A program made the position numbers and the translations under genes. 64,000 bases of DNA from positions 5,249,455-5,313,454 of the forward strand of contig NZ_CP124543.1 of assembly GCF_029953635.1 (NCBI RefSeq), read 5' to 3'. Below are positions 29,043 to 37,506 of the stretch, piece after piece. The stretch is from Halotia branconii CENA392. Lineage in GTDB: Bacteria; Cyanobacteriota; Cyanobacteriia; Cyanobacteriales; Nostocaceae. Under the pieces are notes generated by a model. The model saw only the letters and a program-made list of their open reading frames with translations, did no database searches and was not told the DNA's origin. How positions within the stretch are numbered: position 1 is the stretch's first letter; every line of letters starts with the position of its first letter.

Positions 29043-30011
29043 ATGCCAGCGCGATCGCCAGAGAATACTTTAAAATTTGTAAATAAAAAGACTGCGTTTG
29101 ATCCTATGGTAATTCGTCAAAAGACAATTTGGGAAAATTTTCTATCTCCGGTAGTACGTTTTTTCATTGACGAGGAAAAGTTACAACGTTACGCCGATAG
29201 TATTGATTGGAAAAAAGAAAGCGATCGCTTGTGGCGAAATGATGTGATAATTCCTGATTATTACAGTAGCCGAAACTTTCACGGGATTGAAGGCGGATAT
29301 CTCAACTTTGGTGCAGCAGTTTCCTATGATCCGATTACTCAATACGTTCTACCACCTAATGAAACTGTAGTACGTCAAGCTTTAATTGATGCTGTTAAGG
29401 TCAAACCCCGGCGCATATTAGATTTAGGCTGTGGTACGGGTTCCACAACTTTGATGTTAAAGCAAGCCTTCCCTCAAGCAGAAGTCATTGGTTTGGACTT
29501 ATCACCATACATGTTGGTAAGAGCAGCAGATAAGGCTAGAACTGCTAATTTAGATATAATCTGGCGACACGGAAATGCAGAAAAAACCAGCTATCAAGAC
29601 ACTTGTTTTGATTTAGTCACAGCTTCTTTGCTATTTCATGAAACACCAACTGTAGTATCCCAAACAATTTTGCGCGAAAGCTTCCGGTTGCTGGTAGCTG
29701 GTGGACAAGTATTGATTTTAGATGGTAATCAAAATACTCTACGTTCGTTAGATTGGCTCAATAATGTTTTTGAGGAGCCATATATTCGTGATTATGCTGC
29801 TGGAAACCTAGATGCGAATATGGGTGCAGCGGGGTTTGAAGCAGTGCAAACTCAAGATGTATGGTGGATTAATCAGGTAACTAGCGGTATTAAACCTATT
29901 CCTGTAACAAATACAGCTACTCAAAAGCAAGTACGGCAGTATACGCCGACATCAATAGATAATAATGATTTGGAGGACTTAGGATCTCCAGTTTTTGGCA
30001 TAAAGGCATGA
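29043..30011 (+). CDS. Class I SAM-dependent methyltransferase
   Basis: The 322-residue protein has the Rossmann SAM-binding motif I LDLGCGTGSTTLML near residue 122, motif II (EVIGLDLSPYML) and a post-motif ASLLFHET. Substrate is unknown; resemblance to ubiquinone/tocopherol-type small-molecule methyltransferases is only general. A second ATG at 29106 (MVIRQKTIWENF) may be the true start, since the first 21 residues begin inside a HIP1 site. The HAD gene overlaps its end by four bases (ATGA), so the two are coupled. Confidence 0.85.
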   Translation: MPARSPENTLKFVNKKTAFDPMVIRQKTIWENFLSPVVRFFIDEEKLQRYADSIDWKKESDRLWRNDVIIPDYYSSRNFHGIEGGYLNFGAAVSYDPITQYVLPPNETVVRQALIDAVKVKPRRILDLGCGTGSTTLMLKQAFPQAEVIGLDLSPYMLVRAADKARTANLDIIWRHGNAEKTSYQDTCFDLVTASLLFHETPTVVSQTILRESFRLLVAGGQVLILDGNQNTLRSLDWLNNVFEEPYIRDYAAGNLDANMGAAGFEAVQTQDVWWINQVTSGIKPIPVTNTATQKQVRQYTPTSIDNNDLEDLGSPVFGIKA

Positions 30012-30736
30012 GTATAAAGGCAGTTTTATTTGATTTCAACGGTGTGATCATTAACGATGAGTCCATTCACCTACAACTAATAGATGAAATTCTCGTTCAA
30101 GAAAATCTCCAACCGCAAAAGGTGAGTGAGCGTCAAGCTTCTTTAGGACGCAGCGATCGCGCTTGTTTTCAAGAACTGCTGGCTAATCGTGGTAGAGTCG
30201 GTACTGAAGAGTATTTAACACAGTTGCTGCACCGCAAGGCACAAGCTTATGTGCTGGAAATAGAAAAATTAGCAAAACTGCCTTTATACTCAGGTGTAGA
30301 AGACTTAATATATCAGGTGCGATCGCGAAACCTAAAACTAGGTTTAGTCAGTGGTGCGATTCGCCAAGAAATAGAACTAGTACTTCATCGTGCCAAGCTA
30401 GCCGAACATTTTCCAGTGATCGTTGCAGGTGATGATATCACTACCAGTAAACCCAAACCCGATGGTTATTTGCTAGCAGTCACACGCCTAAATCAAAAAT
30501 ATCCCGAATTAAATCTGCAATCACAAGAATGTCTAGCAATAGAAGATACACCAGCTGGCATCCAAGCGGCGAAACGAGCGCAGATGCAAGTAGTGGGTGT
30601 GGCAAATACATACCCCTTTCACATGCTCCAGCGCTGCTGTAATTGGACTGTGGATTATCTGACTGATTTGGAACTAGAACGTGTACAGGAAGTTTATTCT
30701 CAAAAAGAACTTCAGCCGACAGTAAGTGAATGTTAA
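30008..30736 (+). CDS. HAD-IA family phosphatase
   Basis: A 242-residue HAD hydrolase. The nucleophile motif DFNGVI (residues 9-14; Asn replaces the usual Asp at the second acid position in DxD), motif II SGA near residue 117, Lys in SKPKPDGY and motif IV IEDTPAGIQAA are visible. Substitution of the acid/base Asp by Asn is unusual for a phosphatase and may alter or abolish phosphatase turnover; beta-phosphoglucomutase-like proteins are relatives. It starts inside the methyltransferase stop. Confidence 0.85.
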   Translation: MSIKAVLFDFNGVIINDESIHLQLIDEILVQENLQPQKVSERQASLGRSDRACFQELLANRGRVGTEEYLTQLLHRKAQAYVLEIEKLAKLPLYSGVEDLIYQVRSRNLKLGLVSGAIRQEIELVLHRAKLAEHFPVIVAGDDITTSKPKPDGYLLAVTRLNQKYPELNLQSQECLAIEDTPAGIQAAKRAQMQVVGVANTYPFHMLQRCCNWTVDYLTDLELERVQEVYSQKELQPTVSEC

Positions 30737-30769
30737 TATAGCTTATGTTAGTACTCAGTGCTGAATTAA

Positions 30770-30842
30770 GGGGAATTAGCTCAGCTGGTAGAGCGCTGCG
30801 ATCGCACCGCAGAGGTCAGGGATTCGAGTTCCCTATTCTCCA
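30770..30842 (+). tRNA. tRNA-Ala(CGC)
   Basis: Cloverleaf with acceptor GGGGAAT/ATTCTCC, D-arm GCTCAGCTGGTAGAGC, anticodon stem CTGCG/CGCAG with loop ATCGCAC (anticodon CGC, codon GCG), and T-arm AGGGATTCGAGTTCCCT. CCA is not encoded. The HIP1 octamer GCGATCGC lies across the anticodon stem and loop. The CAST left end begins two bases downstream. Confidence 0.93.
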
Positions 30843-30843
30843 T

Positions 30844-30987
30844 TGTACATTCGCAAATTATATGTCGCAATTCGCAAATTAATGTCGCTTTTTGCCAATT
30901 AAGGTCGATTTCGTAAGTTTGTGTAACTAATTTTAGTATATTAGGTTTTCGTAAATTAACGTCGTTTTCTTTCGTCATTAAGTGTAA
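30844..30987 (+). repeat. CAST left end with TnsB-type binding repeats
   Basis: The end starts TGTACA and is followed by spaced repeats of the form TTCGCAAATTA-TGTCGC: 30850-30868, 30871-30888, 30892-30908 (TTGCCAATTAAGGTCGA), 30910-30927, 30948-30965 (TTCGTAAATTAACGTCGT) and 30971-30987. The same style, TGTACA then spaced GACAAATTA-TGTC motifs, is known at V-K CAST left ends, where TnsB binds. The first two copies are nearly identical; the inner ones diverge. Confidence 0.88.
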
Positions 30988-31027
30988 AATTTACCATAAG
31001 CATATTATTTTTCCTTAACATTTGTTT

Positions 31028-31111
31028 GATCGCAGCGCTCCTTTCAACCCTCCTAGCAAGAACCAGGAATAGATCTTTCAACCCATCCCGGCTAGGGGTG
31101 GTTGTTGAAAC
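31028..31111 (-). CRISPR. V-K CRISPR repeat plus degenerate repeat with tRNA-matching homing spacer
   Basis: On the minus strand a 37-nt repeat (31111-31075) runs from GTTTCAACAACC through CCTAGCCGGGATG to GGGTTGAAAG, the V-K repeat type. A 17-22 nt stretch follows, then a degenerate repeat (about 31060-31041) keeping CTTGCTAGGA and GGGTTGAAAG. The spacer after it begins GAGCGCTGCGATC (31040-31028), identical to 30791-30803 in tRNA-Ala; the match ends after 13 nt. Only one full repeat is present, so this is a minimal array. tracrRNA is not seen beside it. Confidence 0.87.
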
Positions 31112-31239
31112 AGCGAATTTACGTGAAATACGCTCTAAGAAAGAGCGATCGCTATTACAGGGCAGTGGGTAGGCTAAATTTCGGCATCTGCCGTTAGGAT
31201 AAGTTACAGGTGTAAAAATTATTTCTACCTATAGCGAAG

Positions 31240-32805
31240 ATGAATATTGATCCTGTAATTAATGCACTTAAAATTATTGCTAAACCTGTGGGTTCTTTAG
31301 TTATTAATCAAGTTCAACGTAATGAAACTGTAGTTAGAACCTTAAAACAATTCAATTTTGATCCGGTACAGCCACCAAAAGATGTTGATGGTGTTTATGT
31401 TTACTCTCTAATTGAGTATGGTGTGGGTAAGCCGGAAGCAATTTTAAATATTATTCGAGAAAAAGAAATTAAAAACGCTTTTTGGAGTGCTTATACTTCA
31501 AACGATCCTTTGGGTTTTTACAAGGAAGTAGAAAAGTTTTTGCAGGGGAAAGATTCAGAATTTGATATCCAATTAATGAAAATTGAACTGCGATCGCAGT
31601 TGGAAGAGTTTGGGGAAATATTTATTAAAGTTGCTAAAAGAAGCAAATCAATAGAATTTGAGCCTTTTCCTAAATGGAATTTAGACGAGTATCCAACAGA
31701 ATTTAAGTCGTTAATTAGAGAAAAAATTCGCTTGTTTTGTGGTCGTCAGTTTGTTTTTGACGCATTTAAGCAATTTTGCAATAAGAATCGCAGTGGTTAT
31801 TTTACAGTAGTGGGTGATGCGGGGATGGGGAAAAGTACCATTGCTGCTAAATACGTCTGGGACAATAGATCGCCATGCTATTTTAATATTCGCCAAACTA
31901 GTAGCAATCGAGCCGAGCTATTTCTTGAAAGTATTCGCCAGCAATTAACTAAGTGTTACCAGTTGCAGAATGTCGAGAAGGCTAATTTAGCTGATTTACT
32001 AGAACAGGTTAGTAAAAAAATTCCTGTTAGCGAACGTCTGGTAATTGTAGTTGATGCTTTGGATGAAGTAGAGCAAGAAGCTGGGGGAAATATTTTAGAT
32101 TTCCCAACGGCGCTACCAGAACGTGTCTATTTTCTGCTGACTAGACGACCATATACTATAGATAAAAAACGCTTGTCTGCACCAGATGTCCCGATGGAGG
32201 AGCTAGATTTGAGGGCAAATGACTATGTTAATTTGAGCCGTGAAGATATCAAAAAGTATATTGGGTTATTTTTGAATGTTGATGAAGACCATAAGAAGGG
32301 ACTTAGACAATGGATTCAAGACCGCAAAATTGATGAGAATGATTTTGTTGAGCAGGTAGCAACTAAGAGTGAAAATAATTTCATGTACCTGCGCTATGTC
32401 TTGCCAGGAATTGGTAAAGGTGACTATCAAGACTTGAGTTTAAAGCAATTACCCGATGGTCTTCAGGACTATTATCAAGTTCATTGGGAACGTATGGGGA
32501 TGGATGCAAAGCCCCAAGAAGTAAAAGTATTTATCCTGTTTATTTTAGTGGAGATTGGTACACCAATTCCTTGTGAAATGATAGCGGCTATTGCTGAACA
32601 GGATGAATATGATGTGCAATTAGTTTTAGAAGAGTGGGTTGAGTATTTGAAGCAGCAGGATATAAAAGGAGAAATCTGCCATAGCATTTATCACGCTAGT
32701 TTTTTAGATTTTTTGAAAGCAAAACGGGTTTTGGATTCCAAACGGAAGCTATTTCAAGAGGTTAATCAACGCATTGCAGACTACCTTGTAAGGAAGATGG
32801 CGTGA
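31240..32805 (+). CDS. STAND-type NTPase (NACHT-like), N-terminal part of a split protein
   Basis: A 521-residue P-loop NTPase: N-terminal helical region (1-160), then GREF-like CGRQFVFDAF, Walker A GDAGMGKST near 198, Walker B LVIVVDALDEVEQE near 270, sensor LLTRRPY near 303, and a winged-helix-like segment to the end (GEICHSIYHASFLDFL). STAND ATPases act as signal-transducing or antiphage sensors, with the C-terminal repeats doing the sensing. The WD40 gene begins one base after the TGA stop (TGATATG), so the two products may once have been a single polypeptide. The gene at 35565 is a shorter paralogue. Confidence 0.82.
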   Translation: MNIDPVINALKIIAKPVGSLVINQVQRNETVVRTLKQFNFDPVQPPKDVDGVYVYSLIEYGVGKPEAILNIIREKEIKNAFWSAYTSNDPLGFYKEVEKFLQGKDSEFDIQLMKIELRSQLEEFGEIFIKVAKRSKSIEFEPFPKWNLDEYPTEFKSLIREKIRLFCGRQFVFDAFKQFCNKNRSGYFTVVGDAGMGKSTIAAKYVWDNRSPCYFNIRQTSSNRAELFLESIRQQLTKCYQLQNVEKANLADLLEQVSKKIPVSERLVIVVDALDEVEQEAGGNILDFPTALPERVYFLLTRRPYTIDKKRLSAPDVPMEELDLRANDYVNLSREDIKKYIGLFLNVDEDHKKGLRQWIQDRKIDENDFVEQVATKSENNFMYLRYVLPGIGKGDYQDLSLKQLPDGLQDYYQVHWERMGMDAKPQEVKVFILFILVEIGTPIPCEMIAAIAEQDEYDVQLVLEEWVEYLKQQDIKGEICHSIYHASFLDFLKAKRVLDSKRKLFQEVNQRIADYLVRKMA

Positions 32806-32806
32806 T

Positions 32807-34921
32807 ATGGGAGAATTTGCTGACAAATTAGCGGCACAAAGTCCTGCTTTTGTTCGTGCTTACTTGGGTAGTTTAGCGCCAAGCTTGGTAAAGTCGGGAA
32901 ATTTAGAGAAGTATTACCAAACTCTGACTGATTTTGATTTCATCACTGCCAAGATTAACTATCCTGAGTTTGGGGTGCAGCCACTAATTGACGATTATGA
33001 TTTGATTGATAGTGAAGAGACATTAAATTACTCAGAATATAACTCTGAAAAAGTCAAAACTCTGAAATTGATTCAAGGGGCGTTAAGACTGTCAGCGCAT
33101 GTTTTAGTAACAGATAAGCAACAATTAGCGAGTCAGTTGCATGGACGGTTAGTAAATCAGCAAATGCTAGAGGAAATTCAGGCATTATTAACACAGATAA
33201 AGCAAAAGACAACCACTCCTTGGCTGTGTCCCTTGACCCCAAGCTTAACGCCACCAGGAGGACGCTTACTCCGCACCCTCACTGGTCATGGTTCTGCGGT
33301 AATAAAAGTCACTGTTATTCCCAATGGGCAACAGGTCATTTCTGCATCCAGTGACAACACCCGTGATTACACCCTCAAAATCTGGAATCTTGCAACGGGG
33401 AAGGAACAATTTAACTTCAATAGTCCTAGTTATGTAAATGCAATAGCCGTTACCCCCAATGGACAACAGGTCATTTCTGCATCCTTTGATAAAACCCTCA
33501 AAGTCTGGAATCTGGCAGCAGGGGAAGAACAATTCACCCTCAAAGGTCATAATTCTTATGTGAATGCAATAGCCATCACCCCCAATGGGCAGCAGGTGAT
33601 TTCCGCATCCAATGACAACACCCTCAAAGTTTGGAATCTGGCAACCGGGGAGGAACTATTCACCCTCAAAGGTCATAATTCTTCGGTAGAAGCCGTTGCC
33701 ATCACCCCCAATGGGCAGCAGGTGATTTCCGCATCCAATGACAACACCCTCAAAGTTTGGAATCTGGCAACCGGGGAGGAACTATTCACCCTCAAAGGTC
33801 ATAATTCTTCGATAGAAGCCGTTGCCGTTACTCCCAATGGGCAGCAGGTGATTTCCGCATCCAATGACAAGACCCTCAAAGTCTGGAATCTGGCAACCGG
33901 GGAGGAACTATTCACCCTCAAGGGTCATAATTCTTCGGTAGAAGCCGTTGCCATCACCCCCAATGGGCAGCAGGTGATTTCCGCATCCAAAGACAAGACC
34001 CTCAAAGTCTGGAATCTAGCAACCAGGGAGGAACAATTCACTCTCACTGAGCATAATTCTTCAGTCAATGAAGTTGCGATCATTCCCAATGGACAGCGAG
34101 CAATTTCTGCATCCGATGACAATACCCTCAAAATCTGGCATTTACCAACAGGTTTAGAACTCTTTTCTCTAACTGGTCATCCCACCTCAGTACGTGCTGT
34201 AGCTGTTACCCCTGATGGCAAGAATTTGGTTTCTGGTTCAGTGGACAACACTCTTAAAATATGGAATCGTTTAACAGGTCGGGAACTTCTTACTCTTACT
34301 GGTCATTTTGCTTCAGTAAATACAGTAGCTGTTACCCCTGATGGCAAGAGTTTGATTTCTGGTTCAGTAGACGATACTCTTAAAATATGGAATCGTTTAA
34401 CAGGTCGGGAACTTCTTACTCTTATTGGTCATTTTGCTTCAGTAAATGCAGTTGCAGTCACCCCGAATGGCAAACAGGTGATTTCCGCATCTGATGACAA
34501 GACCCTCAAAGTCTGGAACATAGCAACTGGAGAAGAACTATTCACCCTCACTGGTCATCTTGCTCCAGTAAATGCAGTTGCAGTCACCCCGAATGGCAAA
34601 CAGGTGATTTCCGCATCTGATGACTGGACTCTCAAAATCTGGAATATAGCAACTGGAGAAGGACTATTTACCCTCAATGGTCATTTTGCTCCAGTAAATG
34701 CAGTCGTAGTCACCCCGAATGGCAAACAGGTGATTTCTGCATCTGATGACTGGACTCTCAAAATCTGGAATTTGGACACTGGGGAGGTCATTGCTACTTT
34801 TACAGGAGAAAGTTACATGTATTGTTGTGCAGTTGCACCAGACAGCGTAACAATTGTGGCTGGAGATGCTTCAGGTAGGGTGCATTTTTTGCGTCTTGAG
34901 AACATGGGGTGTAATTCGTAA
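32807..34921 (+). CDS. WD40 repeat protein, C-terminal half of STAND sensor
   Basis: The 704 residues open with about 145 helical residues (MGEFADKLAAQSPAFVRAYL), as found between NACHT and WD40 modules, followed by about thirteen WD40 repeats of 42 residues (GHxxxVxAVAxTPNGQQVISASxDxTLKVWNLATGEE). Thirteen is close to two seven-bladed propellers. Four consecutive repeats starting at 33545, 33671, 33797 and 33923 are spaced exactly 126 bp and nearly identical in DNA, so they expanded recently. The start codon is one base from the ATPase stop in another frame, so a frameshift or translational coupling links them. Not an enzyme; a scaffold or sensor. Confidence 0.88.
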   Translation: MGEFADKLAAQSPAFVRAYLGSLAPSLVKSGNLEKYYQTLTDFDFITAKINYPEFGVQPLIDDYDLIDSEETLNYSEYNSEKVKTLKLIQGALRLSAHVLVTDKQQLASQLHGRLVNQQMLEEIQALLTQIKQKTTTPWLCPLTPSLTPPGGRLLRTLTGHGSAVIKVTVIPNGQQVISASSDNTRDYTLKIWNLATGKEQFNFNSPSYVNAIAVTPNGQQVISASFDKTLKVWNLAAGEEQFTLKGHNSYVNAIAITPNGQQVISASNDNTLKVWNLATGEELFTLKGHNSSVEAVAITPNGQQVISASNDNTLKVWNLATGEELFTLKGHNSSIEAVAVTPNGQQVISASNDKTLKVWNLATGEELFTLKGHNSSVEAVAITPNGQQVISASKDKTLKVWNLATREEQFTLTEHNSSVNEVAIIPNGQRAISASDDNTLKIWHLPTGLELFSLTGHPTSVRAVAVTPDGKNLVSGSVDNTLKIWNRLTGRELLTLTGHFASVNTVAVTPDGKSLISGSVDDTLKIWNRLTGRELLTLIGHFASVNAVAVTPNGKQVISASDDKTLKVWNIATGEELFTLTGHLAPVNAVAVTPNGKQVISASDDWTLKIWNIATGEGLFTLNGHFAPVNAVVVTPNGKQVISASDDWTLKIWNLDTGEVIATFTGESYMYCCAVAPDSVTIVAGDASGRVHFLRLENMGCNS

Positions 34922-34943
34922 TTCGTAATTCGTAATTGACAAA

Positions 34944-35519
34944 CTACACAGCAGATGAATGACCAAAGATTTCATTGACGGTAATGTTGACATCAGGGAA
35001 AGCTGGAAGTGATAAAGTTTGACTGCTAGCGAACTTTTGCATAAGCTGATATCCTGCGGCTGTTGGTTGTTGATAAACTTCTACAATTTCCTCATTAATA
35101 TCTACTAACCAAACTTCAATTATGTTTGCTTGTGCATATAAAGGGATTTTCTCTTCCCGGTCATACTCGATAGTTGAATCAGCTACTTCAATTAATAAAA
35201 AAATATCCTGGGGTTGGGGGTGTGCAGTGGCGTAAAAATCATCACGGGGTTTGAGTAATGCTACATCTGGCTGAGGTTGTGAGTTATCGTTTAATGCAAC
35301 TGGATTTTGAGCCGCAACTATGACGCGCTTACCTAACAACTGCACTAACAAATTAATCATGCGATTTACACAAGCCGCGTGTTTTGTCCCAATAGGCGAC
35401 ATCTCTATAATTTCTCCCCGAATCAATTCCACTCGGTCATCTTCTGTGAGAATCCCCGACTCAATCATTTTCTGATATTGCTCAACCGTGAATTTTCGTC
35501 TTAATAACTGCACAGTCAT
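34944..35519 (-). CDS. Uma2 family (DUF820) putative nuclease
   Basis: A 191-residue protein from the ATG at 35519 (four residues earlier is another ATG). Uma2 proteins have a PD-(D/E)XK fold: here QPDVALL gives the Asp, IFLLIEVADST the Glu, and EEKIPLYAQANIIEVWLVD the Lys and following strand. They occur in many copies in cyanobacteria; biological role is unproven. It is convergent with the WD40 gene and divergent from the ATPase at 35565. Confidence 0.85.
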   Translation of the reverse strand: MTVQLLRRKFTVEQYQKMIESGILTEDDRVELIRGEIIEMSPIGTKHAACVNRMINLLVQLLGKRVIVAAQNPVALNDNSQPQPDVALLKPRDDFYATAHPQPQDIFLLIEVADSTIEYDREEKIPLYAQANIIEVWLVDINEEIVEVYQQPTAAGYQLMQKFASSQTLSLPAFPDVNITVNEIFGHSSAV

Positions 35520-35564
35520 GACTACCTCCACTGTTGCCTCATCTTATAATTATTCCTCACAATT

Positions 35565-36731
35565 ATGAGTTCACCACCCAAACCACCAACAAAAATCAAT
35601 TCCAGAGGACATCCCACAGATTTTGAGCAAATTATTCAAGCCAAAAGCCTAAACTTTGTCGGTCGTGAATTTGTCTTCACGGCTATTAACAACTTTCTTG
35701 ACCGCCATCGCCACGGTTACTTCACTATCATTGGCGCACCCGGTAGCGGTAAAAGTGCCATTCTCGCCAAATATGTGACAAACAATCCTCAAGTTATTTA
35801 TTACAATGCCGAACTTGAGGGTAAAAATCGTGCTGACGAATTTCTCATAAATATCTGCACGCAACTCATTAATCAATACTCGCTTAATTACACTTCTCTC
35901 CCTAATAACGCCACAGAGGGAAGTTGGTTTTTCTCTAGTCTTCTCCAGCAAATCAGCGATGAGTTAGAACCTCATCAAAAACTGACAATTGCCATTGATG
36001 GGTTGAATTGCATAGACCGCAACAGCCAACCATCTGGTACAAATCTGTTTTATCTCCCCCGCTATCTCCCGGATAAGGTCTATTTCCTCCTCACTCGTAG
36101 ACCTTTCTTGCGGGACAAGTCGGGTTTATTAATTGAAACGCCGTCGCAAAGTCTTGATTTAGCAGATTATCCAGAAGAAAATCGGCGGGATATTCAAGCA
36201 TATATTCAAAATTACCTAACTCCTCAAGAGATCCCCCCAACCCCCCTTGAAAAGGGGGGCAATATTTCGCCCTTGTTAATGGGGGTTAGAGGGGATCTTA
36301 AATCTTGGCTGAGTAATCACCAGATTAATGAGGAAGAATTTAGCGATCGCCTCACCACTTTGAGCGAAAATAATTTTATGTATGTTAGCCAGATTGTAGG
36401 TGCGATAGTTGGAGGTTTTTACCCGGAACCTTTCCAATACAACCAGTTAACCCCGGATATAGCAGCATATTATCAGCAGCATTTACAGAATATGATTTCA
36501 TCTGAGCAAGAGGAAGGCTTTAACATAGCTGTGCTGAATGTATTAGTCCAGCAAAAACAACCAATATCAGTAGAAGCGATCGCTCATATCATTGATGCAG
36601 ATGAATACGAAGTTGAGGAAGTTGTAGAAACTTGGCTTGAGTTTTTACAGCAGCAACAAATTGCTGAAGAAACCCATTACAGCCTCTACCATTCCAGTTT
36701 CCGCCACTGGCTAATTAGACAACATATCTAA
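35565..36731 (+). CDS. STAND-type ATPase without sensor repeats, carrying an in-frame palindromic insert
   Basis: A 388-residue paralogue of the NTPase at 31240: FVGREFVFTAINNFL, Walker A GAPGSGKSA near 62, Walker B LTIAIDGLNCID near 142, LLTRRPF near 175, and the same C-terminal winged-helix end (ETHYSLYHSSFRHWL). It stops where the other protein would continue to WD40, so the sensor is absent. Residues about 222-243 (EIPPTPLEKGGNISPLLMGV) are not in the paralogue and are encoded by a dispersed palindromic DNA repeat (36225-36300) inserted in frame. It lies against a transposase fragment at its 3' end, which may explain the truncation. Confidence 0.82.
   Translation: MSSPPKPPTKINSRGHPTDFEQIIQAKSLNFVGREFVFTAINNFLDRHRHGYFTIIGAPGSGKSAILAKYVTNNPQVIYYNAELEGKNRADEFLINICTQLINQYSLNYTSLPNNATEGSWFFSSLLQQISDELEPHQKLTIAIDGLNCIDRNSQPSGTNLFYLPRYLPDKVYFLLTRRPFLRDKSGLLIETPSQSLDLADYPEENRRDIQAYIQNYLTPQEIPPTPLEKGGNISPLLMGVRGDLKSWLSNHQINEEEFSDRLTTLSENNFMYVSQIVGAIVGGFYPEPFQYNQLTPDIAAYYQQHLQNMISSEQEEGFNIAVLNVLVQQKQPISVEAIAHIIDADEYEVEEVVETWLEFLQQQQIAEETHYSLYHSSFRHWLIRQHI
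36225..36300. repeat. Dispersed palindromic repeat inserted in frame
   Basis: Arms GATCCCCCCAACCCCCCTT and, 45 bases later, GGGGGTTAGAGGGGATC are near complements, with an inner AAGGGGGG. This type is a known dispersed cyanobacterial repeat, usually intergenic. Here it keeps the reading frame of the ATPase and adds about 25 residues. Confidence 0.75.
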
Positions 36732-36769
36732 TATTCTAGATACTGTTCCTATGGTATGAAGCAATTATT

Positions 36770-36911
36770 GAATATCTCTTCAATTTCAACGACTTTAGCA
36801 AGTTGGGCATTTAAATCTACTCGTTGCGCTTCTTTCATCAAACAGATATCTAATTCTCGCTCATTCAAAGGTTCAGGCAGTTTTCTTCCCATTCCTCTAA
36901 ACCATCGCTCA
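36770..36911 (-). pseudogene. TnsB/TniA-like transposase fragment next to IS630
   Basis: On the minus strand, a frame reads ERWFRGMGRKLPEPLNERELDICLMKEAQRVD. The block ERELDICLMK is close to SERDLDICLMKQTRR in this window's own tnsB. The reading ends at the IS630 element, and upstream of it the frame does not continue cleanly. This appears to be a relic of a second Tn7-like transposase, or of a duplicated tnsB end. The evidence is a single motif block. Confidence 0.45.
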
Positions 36912-36937
36912 TATCATGTCCGGATAATCACTTACGA

Positions 36938-37456
36938 TTAAACTCCAATCTGAAGCCACCAATGAAAACCAGTTAACCCACGAATTAAATCTTGCTGTTG
37001 AAGTAAAGACTGACAGCGATGAAATAAAATATTCTCCAAATCATTGAGTGAGTTAAACGATTGATTAGCGATTGGTTCGTCCACCAAAGTCCACAACCTT
37101 TCTGCCGGCTGTAACTCAGGTGAGTGAGAAGGCAAAAATGTTAAATGTAGTCCTTCAGGAATCTGTAAATTTTTACTGGTATGCCAGCCAGCACGGTCAA
37201 CAGCTAATAAAATGTGTTTATTTTTACCTAATCCAAATTCACGAGCAAAATCAGCCAAAACCTGATTAAACAATTCTGTGTTCACGTAAGGCAGAATCCA
37301 CCAATAGCTCTCTCCTGTTTTGGGATGTACAAAAGCATACAACCATAACCATTTAAACCGCCAATGGACATCAGCAATTGGTGTTTCTCCTTCAGGTACA
37401 TACACTCGTCGCAAAATCGGTTTGAGTCCTAAACGATGTTCATCTTCACACCACAA
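36938..37456 (-). CDS. IS630 transposase, DDE part (orfB)
   Basis: The 172-residue catalytic part: first Asp in WCEDEHRLGL, second in LLAVDRAGWHTS, and Glu in SPELQPAERLW, the DDE triad of IS630/Tc1-mariner enzymes. It is joined to orfA through an A-run: TGG followed by eight A at 37,509-37,516, where orfA ends soon after. Slippage there would give EAWKKKLATQVKQLQ and a fusion product of about 350 residues. Programmed frameshifting is typical of the family. Confidence 0.88.
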   Translation of the reverse strand: MWCEDEHRLGLKPILRRVYVPEGETPIADVHWRFKWLWLYAFVHPKTGESYWWILPYVNTELFNQVLADFAREFGLGKNKHILLAVDRAGWHTSKNLQIPEGLHLTFLPSHSPELQPAERLWTLVDEPIANQSFNSLNDLENILFHRCQSLLQQQDLIRGLTGFHWWLQIGV

Positions 37457-37506
37457 CTGAACTTCTGCATCTGGATAGATAGTTTGGAGTTGTTTTACTT
37501 GTGTCG

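Noticed and set aside
29043..29105. First 21 codons of the methyltransferase as a certain N-terminus
   Set aside because: They begin in a HIP1-containing stretch; ATG 29106 is at least as likely, so the start is left open.
31112..31239. Search for tracrRNA in the spacer after the CRISPR repeat and in 38570-39053
   Set aside because: No anti-repeat with the long pairing to the CRISPR repeat was found; in a normal locus it lies beside the cas12k 3' end, which is deleted here.
36756..36941. Plus-strand frame of 61 codons beside the IS630 element
   Set aside because: It is antisense to a better transposase-like frame and lacks a ribosome site.
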